In this document: positions 1-9,118 of the stretch, in pieces
Position numbering within the stretch: the first letter of the stretch is position 1
Layout of the letters: every line of letters begins with the position of its first letter
From: an uncultured Collinsella sp.
Lineage (GTDB): Bacteria > Actinomycetota > Coriobacteriia > Coriobacteriales > Coriobacteriaceae
Reading direction: 5' to 3'
Assembly: GCA_902478365.1 (NCBI GenBank)
Contig: CABSKX010000001.1
Span: 48,778 to 112,777 of the forward strand
Length of the DNA: 64,000 nt
Position numbers and translations under genes: made by a program
The notes under the pieces: generated by a model
What the model saw: only the letters and a program-made list of their open reading frames with translations
Told to the model about the DNA's origin: nothing
The model's database searches: none

Positions 1-470
1 TCGAGCGCACGGGTAAAGCGCTCCGCCGCGCGCCGGGTTTGGGCGACTTTGCCATCGCGGCCCAGGACGCCGTGATCGCCGCGCAAAACGCCGTGGTTGC
101 CGCCGAGGCCCTGGGCCTGGGGAGCTGCTACATCGGTGATATCGTCGAGAATGCCGAGGAAGTGGCCGAGCTGCTCGATCTGCCGCCCTATACCATGCCG
201 CTGTCGATGCTCATCATCGGCACGCCCCGCAAGGAGCGCCCGGCAATCGCGCATCCCGTGGTGAACCTGGTGCACGAGGAGCGCTACTGCCGCGCCGATG
301 CTGCGACCATGGACGCGCAGGTGGCCGAGATGGACGCGATGTTTCGCCCGCATGCCCGCGAGGTGGGCGAGCGCGTGGTGGATATCTACACCCGCAAGCA
401 CACGAGTCCCTTTATGGCCGAGATGAGCCGCTCCATGGAGTGGTGGTTCAAAAACTGGCTCGGAAAATGA
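1..470 (+). CDS. Nitroreductase family protein, C-terminal part
   Basis: The reading frame is open through the left edge, so only about the last 155 residues are visible. The stretch with GLGSCYIGDI, followed by a run ending in PLSMLIIGTP, is the typical C-terminal FMN and dimer-interface region of NfsA/nitroreductase-like flavoproteins, which use NAD(P)H to reduce nitro or quinone compounds. The tail contains a late Trp pair (MEWWFKNW). The gene ends 3 nt before a perfect palindrome at 473-505. The start codon lies outside the window and the substrate cannot be told from the sequence. Confidence 0.8.
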   Translation, partial: ERTGKALRRAPGLGDFAIAAQDAVIAAQNAVVAAEALGLGSCYIGDIVENAEEVAELLDLPPYTMPLSMLIIGTPRKERPAIAHPVVNLVHEERYCRADAATMDAQVAEMDAMFRPHAREVGERVVDIYTRKHTSPFMAEMSRSMEWWFKNWLGK

Positions 471-472
471 CG

Positions 473-505
473 AATGTGACAAAGGGACTGTCCCTTTGTC
501 ACATT
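473..505. repeat. Perfect 15-bp palindrome, AAAGGG/CCCTTT family (copy 1)
   Basis: The arm AATGTGACAAAGGGA (473-487) and its exact complement (491-505) are separated by CTG. It sits 2 nt after the nitroreductase stop codon, so it may act as a transcription terminator, although no T-run follows it. The same core recurs at least six more times in the window with changed but still complementary arms. Confidence 0.85.
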
Positions 506-566
506 CCATATCGCCGTGGTGGCCTAAAGGCCGTATAAATGTTTATCTAGCTGGGAAAACGGTGCC

Positions 567-594
567 GTGCAAGTGCAGGCCGATTACCTATAAT
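567..594 (+). promoter_or_regulatory. Candidate sigma-70-type promoter for kup
   Basis: A perfect TATAAT lies at 589-594, about 35 nt before the kup start codon. The upstream hexamer GTGCAA (567-572, 16-nt spacer) is a weak match to a -35 box. I looked in this 5' region for the conserved parts of a c-di-AMP riboswitch, which often precedes potassium transporters, and did not see them. Confidence 0.5.
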
Positions 595-629
595 CCCTTC
601 GAACATTAAAATTGGGAGGAAACCGGCTT

Positions 630-2657
630 ATGGAACAAAAGGCCAAGGAGGCAGCCTCGCACGCTGCGATTCCTGTGAGCATCTCGGCGATGCTCGTCAC
701 GCTGGGCGTGGTGTACGGCGATATCGGCACCAGCCCTATGTATGTAACCAAGGCGCTCGTTGCCGGCAACGGCGGCATCGGAAGCGTGACGGAGGAGTTC
801 GTGCTCGGCGCGCTCTCCCTTGTCGTGTGGACGGTCACGCTGCTGACCACCATCAAGTATGTGCTCATCTCGCTGCGCGCCGATAACCATGGTGAGGGCG
901 GCATCTTTGCCCTGTACAGCCTGGTCAAGCGCTGTGGCAAGTGGCTTATCATCCCCGCCATGCTGGGTGGCGCCGCGCTGCTCGCCGACGGCATCCTGAC
1001 GCCGGCCGTTACCGTTACCACGGCCATCGAGGGCCTGCGCACCATCCCGGCGGTCCATGCCGTGCTGGGCGATGACCAGGGCCGCGTCGTCGCCATTACG
1101 CTCGCCATCATCATCGCGCTCTTTTTGGTGCAACGCATCGGTACGGCCAAGATCGGTCACGCCTTTGGCCCCATCATGACGCTGTGGTTCCTGTTCCTGG
1201 GCGGCACGGGTCTGTTCTTTGTTTTCCAGCACCCCGCCGTGCTGCTGTGCCTCAACCCGGTGCGTGGCATCGCCTTTTTGCTGAGCCCCAACAACCACGC
1301 GGGTATCATGATTCTGGGCAGCTGCTTCCTCGCCACCACCGGTGCCGAGGCGCTCTACTCCGACATGGGCCACGTCGGCCGCGGCAACATCTACGCCACC
1401 TGGCCGTTCGTTAAGTGCTGCCTGCTGCTTTCCTATATGGGCCAGGGCGCTTGGCTTATGAACAACGCTGCCAACCCCGAGCTCATGGGCATTGCCGACC
1501 TCAACCCGTTCTACCAGATGCTCGCCCCGGGCCTGCGCCCGTTTGCCGTCGGCCTTTCCACCGTTGCGGCCATCATCGCCTCGCAGGCGCTCATCACCGG
1601 CGCATTCTCGCTGGTGTCCGAGGCCAGCCGTCTGGACCTTATGCCGCACATGCAGGTCTTCTACCCTGCCGAGACCAAGGGCCAGCTCTACATCCCCATG
1701 GTCAACAACGTCATGCTCGTGGGCTGCGTCATCGTGGTGCTGCTGTTCCAGAACTCGGCGCATATGGAAGCCGCCTACGGCCTTGCCATTACGCTGACTA
1801 TGATGTGCACCACGCTGCTGCTCTTCTTCTACCTGCACGAGGAGCGCAAGCTCAAGGTTGCTCCGTGGATCTTCGCGGCCTTCTTCCTTTTGCTCGAAGG
1901 CTTCTTCTTCGTGAGCTCGCTCACCAAGTTCTTCCACGGCGGCTACTTCACCATCCTCATGGCTGCACTCATCATGGGCATTATGGTGTGCTGGTACAAC
2001 GGCACGGCGGTCGAGCAGCGCCAGTTTACGCTGCTGCCGCTGCGCAGCTACCTGCCGCAGCTCAAGCGCCTGCGCGACGACGACCGTTACGAGCGCATGA
2101 GCGACAACGTCGTGTACCTGACCAAGGACACCCATACCGACTACATCGACCGCGATATCGTCTACTCGATCTTGGACAAGCATCCCAAGCGTGCCCACGC
2201 CTGGTGGTTTGTGAACGTCGAGACCATGGACGAACCGCATACCTTTGCCTATTCGGTCGAGACGTTCGGCACCGACTACGTGTTCCGCGTGCATCTGTAC
2301 CTGGGCTACAAGATCAACCAGCGCGTCAATGCCTACCTGCGTCAGGTTGTTCAGGACCTGGCTGCCACCGGCGAGCTGCCGCCGCAGACGCATGACTACT
2401 CGGTCTACAAGGATCCGGGTAACATCGGCACGTTCAAGTTCGTCCTGATCCGTAAGCTTCTGGCGCCCGAAAGCGATGTGGAGCCCAGCGAGCGTACGGC
2501 CATCACGCTCAAGTACATCATCCGCCGCGCCGCCGGCACCCCTGCACGCTGGTACGGCCTGGAGAACTCCAACGTGAGCTTTGAGTACGTGCCGCTGTTC
2601 ACCAAGTTCAAGGCCGTGAACAAGATGCAGCGCCTGGCCCCCAACGAACGCCCGTAG
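630..2657 (+). CDS. kup: KUP-family potassium uptake transporter
   Basis: The 675-residue product is a KUP/HAK potassium:proton symporter of the cytoplasmic membrane. The family hallmark GDIGTSP is at residues 30-36, followed by about twelve hydrophobic segments up to residue ~460 and a soluble C-terminal domain of about 200 residues. Length matches bacterial Kup (about 620-680). The ATG at 630 is chosen because GGGAGGA lies at 613-619; an in-frame TTG at 612 has no ribosome site. A KdpD/KdpE-like sensor pair is encoded just downstream, which suggests that potassium sensing and uptake are grouped here. Confidence 0.95.
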   Translation: MEQKAKEAASHAAIPVSISAMLVTLGVVYGDIGTSPMYVTKALVAGNGGIGSVTEEFVLGALSLVVWTVTLLTTIKYVLISLRADNHGEGGIFALYSLVKRCGKWLIIPAMLGGAALLADGILTPAVTVTTAIEGLRTIPAVHAVLGDDQGRVVAITLAIIIALFLVQRIGTAKIGHAFGPIMTLWFLFLGGTGLFFVFQHPAVLLCLNPVRGIAFLLSPNNHAGIMILGSCFLATTGAEALYSDMGHVGRGNIYATWPFVKCCLLLSYMGQGAWLMNNAANPELMGIADLNPFYQMLAPGLRPFAVGLSTVAAIIASQALITGAFSLVSEASRLDLMPHMQVFYPAETKGQLYIPMVNNVMLVGCVIVVLLFQNSAHMEAAYGLAITLTMMCTTLLLFFYLHEERKLKVAPWIFAAFFLLLEGFFFVSSLTKFFHGGYFTILMAALIMGIMVCWYNGTAVEQRQFTLLPLRSYLPQLKRLRDDDRYERMSDNVVYLTKDTHTDYIDRDIVYSILDKHPKRAHAWWFVNVETMDEPHTFAYSVETFGTDYVFRVHLYLGYKINQRVNAYLRQVVQDLAATGELPPQTHDYSVYKDPGNIGTFKFVLIRKLLAPESDVEPSERTAITLKYIIRRAAGTPARWYGLENSNVSFEYVPLFTKFKAVNKMQRLAPNERP

Positions 2658-2718
2658 GCGCCGACAGGTTGCACGGAGTTGGTTTTTGATGGATAAGCAT
2701 GAGGCCGGGGAGGTAAAC

Positions 2719-2913
2719 ATGGATACAAAGGCGCTCGATGGCCGTGAGGCGGTGGTCGAAATGGTACGTGAGGCACGCGCCGACGCCGCCGAAGATCGGT
2801 TTTTGACGAACCGCGCCAACATGGATATGGCCGACCGCGTGATCTCGATTGTGGCACTAGTATTTGGAGCGGTGTGCGTGTGCGCCCTGCTCGCGCACGT
2901 ACTGTTTGTCTAG
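2719..2913 (+). CDS. Small single-pass membrane protein, unknown function
   Basis: A 64-residue product with a charged N-terminal half, ending in one hydrophobic helix (roughly residues 42-63, VISIVALVFGAVCVCALLAHVLFV region). I do not recognise a family. The ATG at 2719 has a strong GGGGAGGT ribosome site at 2707-2714; an in-frame ATG at 2689 would add ten residues. It begins 61 nt after kup in the same direction, and its stop precedes a strong hairpin, so it is probably cotranscribed with kup and could be an accessory protein. That role is inference only. Confidence 0.6.
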   Translation: MDTKALDGREAVVEMVREARADAAEDRFLTNRANMDMADRVISIVALVFGAVCVCALLAHVLFV

Positions 2914-2959
2914 CGACCGCAGGTTGCAAAGGCTATACACTTGGAACCACCACAAGGGA

Positions 2960-3000
2960 AACCACCACAAAGGTGCCTGTCCCTTTGTGGTGGTTTTTGT
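2960..3000 (+). terminator. Hairpin terminator after the kup unit; variant of the AAAGGG/CCCTTT palindrome
   Basis: AACCACCACAAAGG (2960-2973) pairs with CCTTTGTGGTGGTT (2982-2995), and the second arm runs into TTTGTTTTT. It looks like an intrinsic terminator. The core is the same as in the dispersed palindrome family, but the outer arm differs on both strands together. A direct copy of the left arm (AACCACCACAAGGG) lies just upstream at 2945-2958. Confidence 0.7.
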
Positions 3001-3024
3001 TTTTGAGAGAGGGGCGGGGCACTG

Positions 3025-4650
3025 ATGGACGTCCGTACGGACGGCGATATTGCCGATAGCTTTTGGTGGCGGCGCACAACGCTGACGCGCCGCACTCCTC
3101 TGTATGACGCCTGCGTATCGGTGGGGCTGCTGGTCGCGGCGACGATTGTGGGTGCGCTGCTCGACCATCCGGGTCTCGCGCCGAGCATCATGATCGTCTA
3201 TGTGTTCGCCGTTCAGCTGTGCGCATTCTTTACCTGGAGTCGCCTGTATTGCTTGCTGAGCTCGGCTGCCGCCGTGGCGCTCTACAACTTCTTGTTTGTC
3301 GACCCGCGCTACTCGCTGTCGCTTATCGACCGCGGCTATCCCGGCATGTTCTTCATCATGTTCGTGGTCTCGCTTGTGTCGAGCTCGATTGCGTTGGCCC
3401 TGCGCCGCGCCTTGGCACAGGCTGCCGCCAGCGACCGCCGCACGCATATGGTGCTCGAGACCAACCGCATGCTGCAGCGGTGCGCCGACGAGCAGCAGAT
3501 CGTTCACGCCATGGCAACGCAGATGGCGCGTCTTTCGGGCTGTCCGGTCGTGTGGTACAGCGCCGACGCCGAGGGCGATGACCTGCTGCCGCGTTCGACA
3601 TACACGGCCGTGGGCGATGCCGCACCGGTGCACGAACTGGCGCCGCAGATGCCGCCGCGGCTCTCGGCGTCCGCCTATGTGGGAACGCCGCTCGATGCCA
3701 CGTTTGGCGGCTCGGCGTTTTATGGCATCTACCTGACGGTTCGCACAGGCGACGGCTTCGCGCGCTCGGGCGACCCCGCCTCGGTGGTGGGCGTGCTGGC
3801 TATCGTTGCCGAGCCCGACGTGCTGACGCACGAGGAGCGAACACTTGCCGATGCCATCGTGAGCGAAGGCGAGCTGGCACTCGATCTCGCCCGCGCCATG
3901 GAGGCCCGCGAGGAGGCGGCGGTGCTCGCCAAAAACGAGCAGCTGCGCGCCAACCTGCTGCGTTCCATCTCGCACGACCTGCGCACGCCGCTCACCAGTA
4001 TTTCGGGCAATGCCGATGTGCTGCTCGACCAGGGCTCGACCGGCACCGCCGTGCTCGACGCCCAGACGCGCCGCGGCCTGCTCCTATCCATTCGCTCGGA
4101 TGCGCTGTGGCTCAACGCCACCGTCGAGAACCTGCTCGCCATCACCAAGCTCGAGGGCGGCGGTATGCATCTGTCGACCACGCTCGAGCTCATGGACGAT
4201 ATCGTCGAGGAGGCGCTGCGCCATGTAAGTTCGGCCGTGCGCGAGCACGACCTTAAGGTGGTGGCGTGCGATGAGCCGGCGCTCGTCAACGTCGACGCGC
4301 GCCTGATGGTGCAGCTGGTGGTCAATCTGGTGAACAACGCCGTCACCTATACGCCCGCAGGCTCGCATATCGTGATTTCGATTAGCGTCGACGATGGGTG
4401 CGTGGCGTGCTCGGTGGCCGATGACGGCCCGGGCATCGCGCCCGAGGACCGCGAGCGGATCTTTGAGTCGTTCTACACCGCCAACCACGGTTTGGCCGAC
4501 AGCCATCGCAGCGTGGGCCTGGGACTTTCGCTCTGCCGCTCCATTGCGTTAGCGCATGGCGGTAGCATAGAGGTTGCCGCGGCGGACCCGCACGGCTCGG
4601 TCTTTACGATTGAGCTTCCCGTCGCCGATGTTTCGTTTGATAAGGAGTAA
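3025..4650 (+). CDS. KdpD-type sensor histidine kinase, short form
   Basis: The 541-residue protein matches the C-terminal half of KdpD. It has a four-helix DUF4118 membrane region (about residues 25-125, with the family motif YNFLFVDPRYSL), a GAF-like segment (about 140-285), a HisKA domain with the phosphoacceptor His317 in SISHDLRTPL, and a HATPase domain with an N-box (NLVNNAV) and DDGPGI at 466-471. The cytoplasmic KdpD and USP domains of the ~895-residue E. coli protein are absent. It lies immediately upstream of its response regulator. No kdpFABC genes are nearby; the closest potassium system is Kup, 370 nt upstream. Confidence 0.88.
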   Translation: MDVRTDGDIADSFWWRRTTLTRRTPLYDACVSVGLLVAATIVGALLDHPGLAPSIMIVYVFAVQLCAFFTWSRLYCLLSSAAAVALYNFLFVDPRYSLSLIDRGYPGMFFIMFVVSLVSSSIALALRRALAQAAASDRRTHMVLETNRMLQRCADEQQIVHAMATQMARLSGCPVVWYSADAEGDDLLPRSTYTAVGDAAPVHELAPQMPPRLSASAYVGTPLDATFGGSAFYGIYLTVRTGDGFARSGDPASVVGVLAIVAEPDVLTHEERTLADAIVSEGELALDLARAMEAREEAAVLAKNEQLRANLLRSISHDLRTPLTSISGNADVLLDQGSTGTAVLDAQTRRGLLLSIRSDALWLNATVENLLAITKLEGGGMHLSTTLELMDDIVEEALRHVSSAVREHDLKVVACDEPALVNVDARLMVQLVVNLVNNAVTYTPAGSHIVISISVDDGCVACSVADDGPGIAPEDRERIFESFYTANHGLADSHRSVGLGLSLCRSIALAHGGSIEVAAADPHGSVFTIELPVADVSFDKE

Positions 4651-4654
4651 CGCT

Positions 4655-5368
4655 GTGCCGAACTCTGCCGTAAAACCGCTCATCTTGGTCGTTGAGGACG
4701 ACCCCGCCGTTCGCAACCTTATCGTTGCCGCGCTCGAGGCGCACGGCTTGCGCCATATGGCCGTGGAGACCGCCCATGCCGCTATTGCCGCTGCCTCGTC
4801 GCAGGCGCCGAGCATCGTGCTACTCGATCTGGGCCTGCCCGATATGGACGGCGTCAAGGTGGTGGAGTCGGTGCGCGCATGGTCGGGCATGCCGATCATC
4901 GTGGTTTCGGCGCGCAGCGAGGACGCGGACAAGATCCGCGCGCTCGATGCCGGTGCCGACGACTACCTGACCAAGCCGTTTTCGGTCGAGGAGCTGCTCG
5001 CGCGCATTCGTACGACACTCAGGCGCCTTTCGTATGCGCAAACGGGCGGCGTTGTCTCCGAGGGCTCGTTCGATACCGGTGAGCTGCATATCGATTTTGA
5101 TGCCGGCATTGCCACGATGGATGGCGAGGAGTTGCACCTGACGCCGATCGAGTACAAGCTCCTGTGCCTGCTGGCACACAACGCCGACAAGGTTCTGACG
5201 CACCAGTTTATCCTGCACGAGATTTGGGGCACGGCGACCAAGAGCGACCTGGCGAGCCTGCGTGTCTTTATGGGCACGCTGCGCAAGAAGATCGAGTCCG
5301 ACCCCGCGCATCCGCGCTATATCCAGACGCACGTGGGTATCGGTTACCGATTGGTCATCCAGGGATAG
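4655..5368 (+). CDS. kdpE: KdpE-like response regulator
   Basis: The 237-residue product has a receiver domain with acidic pocket EDD at 14-16, phosphoacceptor Asp58 in LLDLGLPD and the conserved ADDYLTKPF, then an OmpR/PhoB-type winged helix DNA-binding domain ending in GIGYRLV. The GTG start at 4655 is preferred because AAGGAG lies at 4642-4647; upstream in-frame starts fall inside the kinase gene. The start is 4 nt after the kinase stop, so the two are one operon. The closest family is KdpE, but the target promoter is unknown. Confidence 0.88.
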   Translation: MPNSAVKPLILVVEDDPAVRNLIVAALEAHGLRHMAVETAHAAIAAASSQAPSIVLLDLGLPDMDGVKVVESVRAWSGMPIIVVSARSEDADKIRALDAGADDYLTKPFSVEELLARIRTTLRRLSYAQTGGVVSEGSFDTGELHIDFDAGIATMDGEELHLTPIEYKLLCLLAHNADKVLTHQFILHEIWGTATKSDLASLRVFMGTLRKKIESDPAHPRYIQTHVGIGYRLVIQG

Positions 5369-5392
5369 GTCGGCATCCGCCATCCCAATATG

Positions 5393-5459
5393 AGTTGCGG
5401 TGAAATACGGTCTAAATTTGCCTAATTCCAGGCAAAACAGTCCGTATTCCACCGCAACT
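5393..5459. repeat. Nested inverted repeat, GTTGCGGTG family (copy 1)
   Basis: The outer arms AGTTGCGGTGAAATACGG (5393-5410) and its near-complement (5442-5459) enclose an inner hairpin, TTTGCCT-aattcc-AGGCAAA (5417-5436). It lies between the convergent stops of kdpE and rlmKL and could terminate both. A second copy at 35653-35721 keeps the outer base but has a changed upper stem. Confidence 0.8.
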
Positions 5460-5463
5460 TTGT

Positions 5464-8022
5464 CTATTTGCCCTTGGGCTTGCTGGCGTAGAACTTCTTC
5501 TTTTTGGGCTTGCCTGAGCAGGCAGGCTTGTCGTCGCAGTGCGGTCCTCGGTCACCGGTCTGCGCGTGCGTGGGCGCTGCTGCACGAGGCTTGTGGGCTT
5601 CGGGGTTGCGCAGTTCCTCGGTTCGCTCGGCAATCTCCTCGGCGCTAAAGCCGACCTCGGCCATGGCGTCCTCGATGGGTAGGCGGCGCACGATATAGCA
5701 ATGATGCACCTTCTGGTTGCGCGCGAAATCCTCGGGGATGGTCTGCGCCGTAATGTCCTCCAGCACGACGCCCGCGCGTGCGAGCTTGCGCGTCTCGGGA
5801 CGGAAACCGCGCAGGTTGCAGCTAAAGATGGCATGTCCGCCCTGTGCGAGCAGGCGCGATACACCGGCCAAAAGCTCAACGTGGTCGCGCTGAACATCCC
5901 AGGTGCGGCGGCCCATCTTGGACGAGTTCGAAAACGTGGGCGGATCGACAAAGATCAGGTCCCAGCGGTTGCGCGTCTGGCGCTGATCGCGAATCCAGGC
6001 AAGCACGTCGTCGCGCACAAAATGATGCTGCGGACCAACAAAGCCGTTCTGGCGCATATTGCGCTCGGCCCAGTCCAGGTAGGTGTTGGAAAGGTCGACC
6101 GTCACAGTTTCCTCGACGCCGCCGTCTGCCGCATAGCAGGTGGCGGTGCCGGTGTAGGCGAACAGGTTGAGGAAGCGCCGCGCCTGCTTGGCGTGCTCGC
6201 GCACCAGGTTGCGGGTGACGCGGTGGTCCAGGAAGATGCCCACATCCAGGTAGTCGTCAAAGTTGACGGCAAAGGTGAGCCCGCCCTCTTCGATGAGTGG
6301 CAGGCGACGGCGTGCGATGTTGGCGCGCTCGCCCGATCCGCCCTTGCCGGCTCCCTGCTTGCCGTACTGCGAGCCGCCGCGCGAACGCATGCGGGCCTTG
6401 GCGTGCACATGCTCGGCGGGAACATCTAGGATGCGCGGCGCGATGGCCAAGATGTCGAGCATACGGGCCTGGGCCAGCGCGGGGTCGATGGTCTTGGGCG
6501 CGGCGTATTCGGCGATGACGAGCCAGCGGCCCGGCGTCTGCGGGCAGCCCTCGTACAGGTCGATGGCGGCGGAGTAGTCGGGTAGATCGGCATCGTAGAC
6601 GCGGTAGCAGCTCACGCCCTCGCGCTTTGCCCACTTGCGACGCAGGCGTGCGTTCTTGCGCAGGCGGTTGGCGAACTGCTCGGACTCCGGGATGAGCACG
6701 GGTAACGGCTTGCCGTCGCCCAGGTCGAGCGTGGCGGCAGACTCGGGCATGGGGGCGTTGGCGGCTTCGTCTTCGGCGTCCGCCGACTGTTCCTCGGTGT
6801 TTGCGCTGGTCGCAGCTTCAAATGCCGCGGCGGCGTGGTCGAGTGAGGGCCAAACCTCAAGAGCCGCTTCCTCGTTATTGGGCATGACGGCGATGGAGCG
6901 CGCGGGCTCGGAGTGGAGCGCGCGGGCCAGCAATCCGTCGCGGGTGAGCACGGCGACCGGCGCCGCGGTAAGCTCGGGCGCGTGGCGCAGCTCGCCGATC
7001 AGCGTCATGGCGTCGTGCATGAGCGAAAGCGGGGTCTCGGTGGTGTCCGCGACCACGGCGGCGCCGGCGACGGCATCCACATGGTCCAGCACGGTGGCGG
7101 GCTTGGCGGCGCAAAAGTCGACAAAACGCTTGAAGCCGGCACACTTGACCATGCGCTCGGCAGTCTTGCGGGCGGCGGGGTCGATGTCTACGGCCACGAT
7201 GCGCGCCTGGCGCTCGCGCGCTGCCGCCTCGCGCTCGCGCGCCTCGGCAAGCAGCTGCTCCCACAGGACAGCGTCGTGCAGCTGCCAGCCCTCAAAGCCC
7301 CAGCGCTCGCGTGCGGCGCCCGGGGCGCGGTCGGTCAGAATGTTCACGGCCTCCAGCAGCAGACCGCCGCCGGCGCACGAGGCATCGATCAGCGTGGGAA
7401 GGGCTTCGTTTTCGTAATCGTCGGCCGTCAGCTCGCGCTCGCATAGTGCGGTCCAGCCGACCTGCGCCAGCACCAGGGCGGCGTAGTCGGGGCGCAACAC
7501 GTGTGCGCCCTCGCCGGCACGAGTCGCAGCGGGCGGCAGACGCTTGAACAGCGGGTCGCCCGAAAGGTCCAGGCTGATGCTCGCGCGGCGCTGACGCAGC
7601 GAAAGCAACAGGTGAACATCGGGGTCGGCGGCATCGACGTCGGCGCGACGGCCCGTGGTCTCGGCCAGACGGTCGCACAGCGCGTCTTTGGCGCGCAGGG
7701 CCGAGAAGCGCGTGTTGCGCAGCTGCTCGGTCACGCCGCGGGCGGTGATGGCGATGGTGGCGCCGGGGCGGATGATGGTCTCCCAGGCGATGTCGTAAAC
7801 GCTATCGTACAGTTCATCGGCATCCTGCGCCTCAAAGCGCCCGAGTACCACGAACACACGGCTCGCCAGGCGCGACCACAGACAGGCGCGGTAGCCTTCT
7901 TCGAGCTCGCCCTCAAATGTAGCGCGGCCCTTCAGCCGGCGAACATGCGAAAGCCCGAGGCGTTTAAGCTCATCGGCGAGTGCGGACTCAAAGCCCTCGG
8001 GGCAGCTTGCGTAAAATTCCAT
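5464..8022 (-). CDS. rlmL: RlmKL-like 23S rRNA methyltransferase with a degenerate RlmL half
   Basis: This 852-residue protein has the layout of fused RlmL/RlmK, which makes m2G2445 and m7G2069 in 23S rRNA: an N-terminal THUMP domain (about 45-155), an RlmL-type methyltransferase region (about 160-390) and an RlmK domain (about 440-800). The RlmK half is intact (FAYTGTAT at 621-628, FVDPPTFSNS at 691-700). In the RlmL half the usual DPxCGSGT is DASCAGGG (213-220), and the catalytic NPPYG is replaced by DTTETPLS (about 326-333). A charged linker (about 405-430) and a low-complexity C-terminal tail follow the family pattern loosely. The RlmL activity is therefore doubtful. It is divergent from the HAD gene. 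Confidence 0.88.
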   Translation of the reverse strand: MEFYASCPEGFESALADELKRLGLSHVRRLKGRATFEGELEEGYRACLWSRLASRVFVVLGRFEAQDADELYDSVYDIAWETIIRPGATIAITARGVTEQLRNTRFSALRAKDALCDRLAETTGRRADVDAADPDVHLLLSLRQRRASISLDLSGDPLFKRLPPAATRAGEGAHVLRPDYAALVLAQVGWTALCERELTADDYENEALPTLIDASCAGGGLLLEAVNILTDRAPGAARERWGFEGWQLHDAVLWEQLLAEAREREAAARERQARIVAVDIDPAARKTAERMVKCAGFKRFVDFCAAKPATVLDHVDAVAGAAVVADTTETPLSLMHDAMTLIGELRHAPELTAAPVAVLTRDGLLARALHSEPARSIAVMPNNEEAALEVWPSLDHAAAAFEAATSANTEEQSADAEDEAANAPMPESAATLDLGDGKPLPVLIPESEQFANRLRKNARLRRKWAKREGVSCYRVYDADLPDYSAAIDLYEGCPQTPGRWLVIAEYAAPKTIDPALAQARMLDILAIAPRILDVPAEHVHAKARMRSRGGSQYGKQGAGKGGSGERANIARRRLPLIEEGGLTFAVNFDDYLDVGIFLDHRVTRNLVREHAKQARRFLNLFAYTGTATCYAADGGVEETVTVDLSNTYLDWAERNMRQNGFVGPQHHFVRDDVLAWIRDQRQTRNRWDLIFVDPPTFSNSSKMGRRTWDVQRDHVELLAGVSRLLAQGGHAIFSCNLRGFRPETRKLARAGVVLEDITAQTIPEDFARNQKVHHCYIVRRLPIEDAMAEVGFSAEEIAERTEELRNPEAHKPRAAAPTHAQTGDRGPHCDDKPACSGKPKKKKFYASKPKGK

Positions 8023-8097
8023 GGGTGACCTCTCTGGTTGCGTCGCTCCATTATATGATGGATACTTCGTTTACTCTCGCCCCCGAAAGGAACCCAT

Positions 8098-8925
8098 ATG
8101 ATTGATGCGTGCCCCGATTCCGCCGTGCTCTTTTTTGACGTGGACGGCACGCTGACGTCGTTCGATCCCGACAACATGACCGACAAGGACTTTTCGGCGG
8201 TTCACCCCTCGCAGGCGGTCGTCGAGGCGTTTCATCGTCTGCGCGACGCGGGACACCATGCATTTATCTGCACGGGTCGTCCCTTGTGGCTGATTGCCGA
8301 TGGCCTGCGCGCGCTGAACCCGGCGGGTGTCGTTGCCATGGCGGGAGCGACGCTCGAGGTCGAGGGCCGCGTGGTGCATGAGGACTGCTTTGACGAGGAC
8401 GTTATTGAGGAGCTTGCGCGCCGTATGGCCGCGGCAGGGATTGAGGCCTTTTTCGAGACCAACGTGGCTACTTTTGCCCTGGAACCCGCGGGTGTTGAGC
8501 AGTCGTCTCTGATCGGCACTTCTGTGGTGCACAGCACCGAGGAAATGCGCGTCGACGGCAGTCTGCGCGTGGGCAAGGTATGCCTCAGTGTGCCCAGTTT
8601 GGCTCGCGTGGCCAACGATGACGGCTTTATCGATCGCGAGTTTGAGCTGTGCAACACCGGTGGCCAGAATCGCGAGCTGAGCCCCAAGGGCATTGACAAG
8701 GGCGTGGGCGTGGCGCGAGCGCTGGAATACCTGGGTCGCACCGGCAACGCGCGCACCTTTGGCTTTGGCGATTCCGGCAACGATCTGGGTATGCTCGCCG
8801 CTGTCGAGACGGCCGTGGCCATGGGCAACGCTATGCCCGAGGTCAAGGCGCTCGCCGACTACGTGACTGATGATGTCGCACACGACGGCACCGTCACAGC
8901 GATGCAGCATTTCGGCCTCATCTAA
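8098..8925 (+). CDS. HAD-superfamily Cof-type phosphatase
   Basis: The 275-residue protein has HAD motif I (FFDVDGTLTS, catalytic Asp pair), a type IIB cap region and the terminal motif GFGDSGNDLGML, which binds magnesium. Cof/YidA-type enzymes dephosphorylate sugar phosphates or cofactors; the particular substrate is not readable. The ATG at 8098 follows GAAAGGA at 8085-8095 with good spacing. The gene is divergent from rlmKL, with 75 bp between the start codons, and is followed by a separate transcription unit. Confidence 0.9.
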   Translation: MIDACPDSAVLFFDVDGTLTSFDPDNMTDKDFSAVHPSQAVVEAFHRLRDAGHHAFICTGRPLWLIADGLRALNPAGVVAMAGATLEVEGRVVHEDCFDEDVIEELARRMAAAGIEAFFETNVATFALEPAGVEQSSLIGTSVVHSTEEMRVDGSLRVGKVCLSVPSLARVANDDGFIDREFELCNTGGQNRELSPKGIDKGVGVARALEYLGRTGNARTFGFGDSGNDLGMLAAVETAVAMGNAMPEVKALADYVTDDVAHDGTVTAMQHFGLI

Positions 8926-9118
8926 TGAATCCCACGTTCTGACGTTTGCTCAAACTGCGACTCTTTGCTTTTGCATGCTCAATCGATTTATCAATCCAAA
9001 CACTGAGGTGTTTATACCGTTCGCCGAGAAGATAAAAAACCGCAGCTCACGCCTTGATAAACGTAGGTAAAGTGTTTAGCAGTTTATCGGCCGTATGCTA
9101 ACGAAAGGAATCAGGCAG

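Noticed and set aside
506..629. c-di-AMP riboswitch upstream of kup
   Set aside because: The region is only about 120 nt and lacks the conserved internal motifs I would expect; a promoter -10 box lies close to the start codon, leaving too short a leader.
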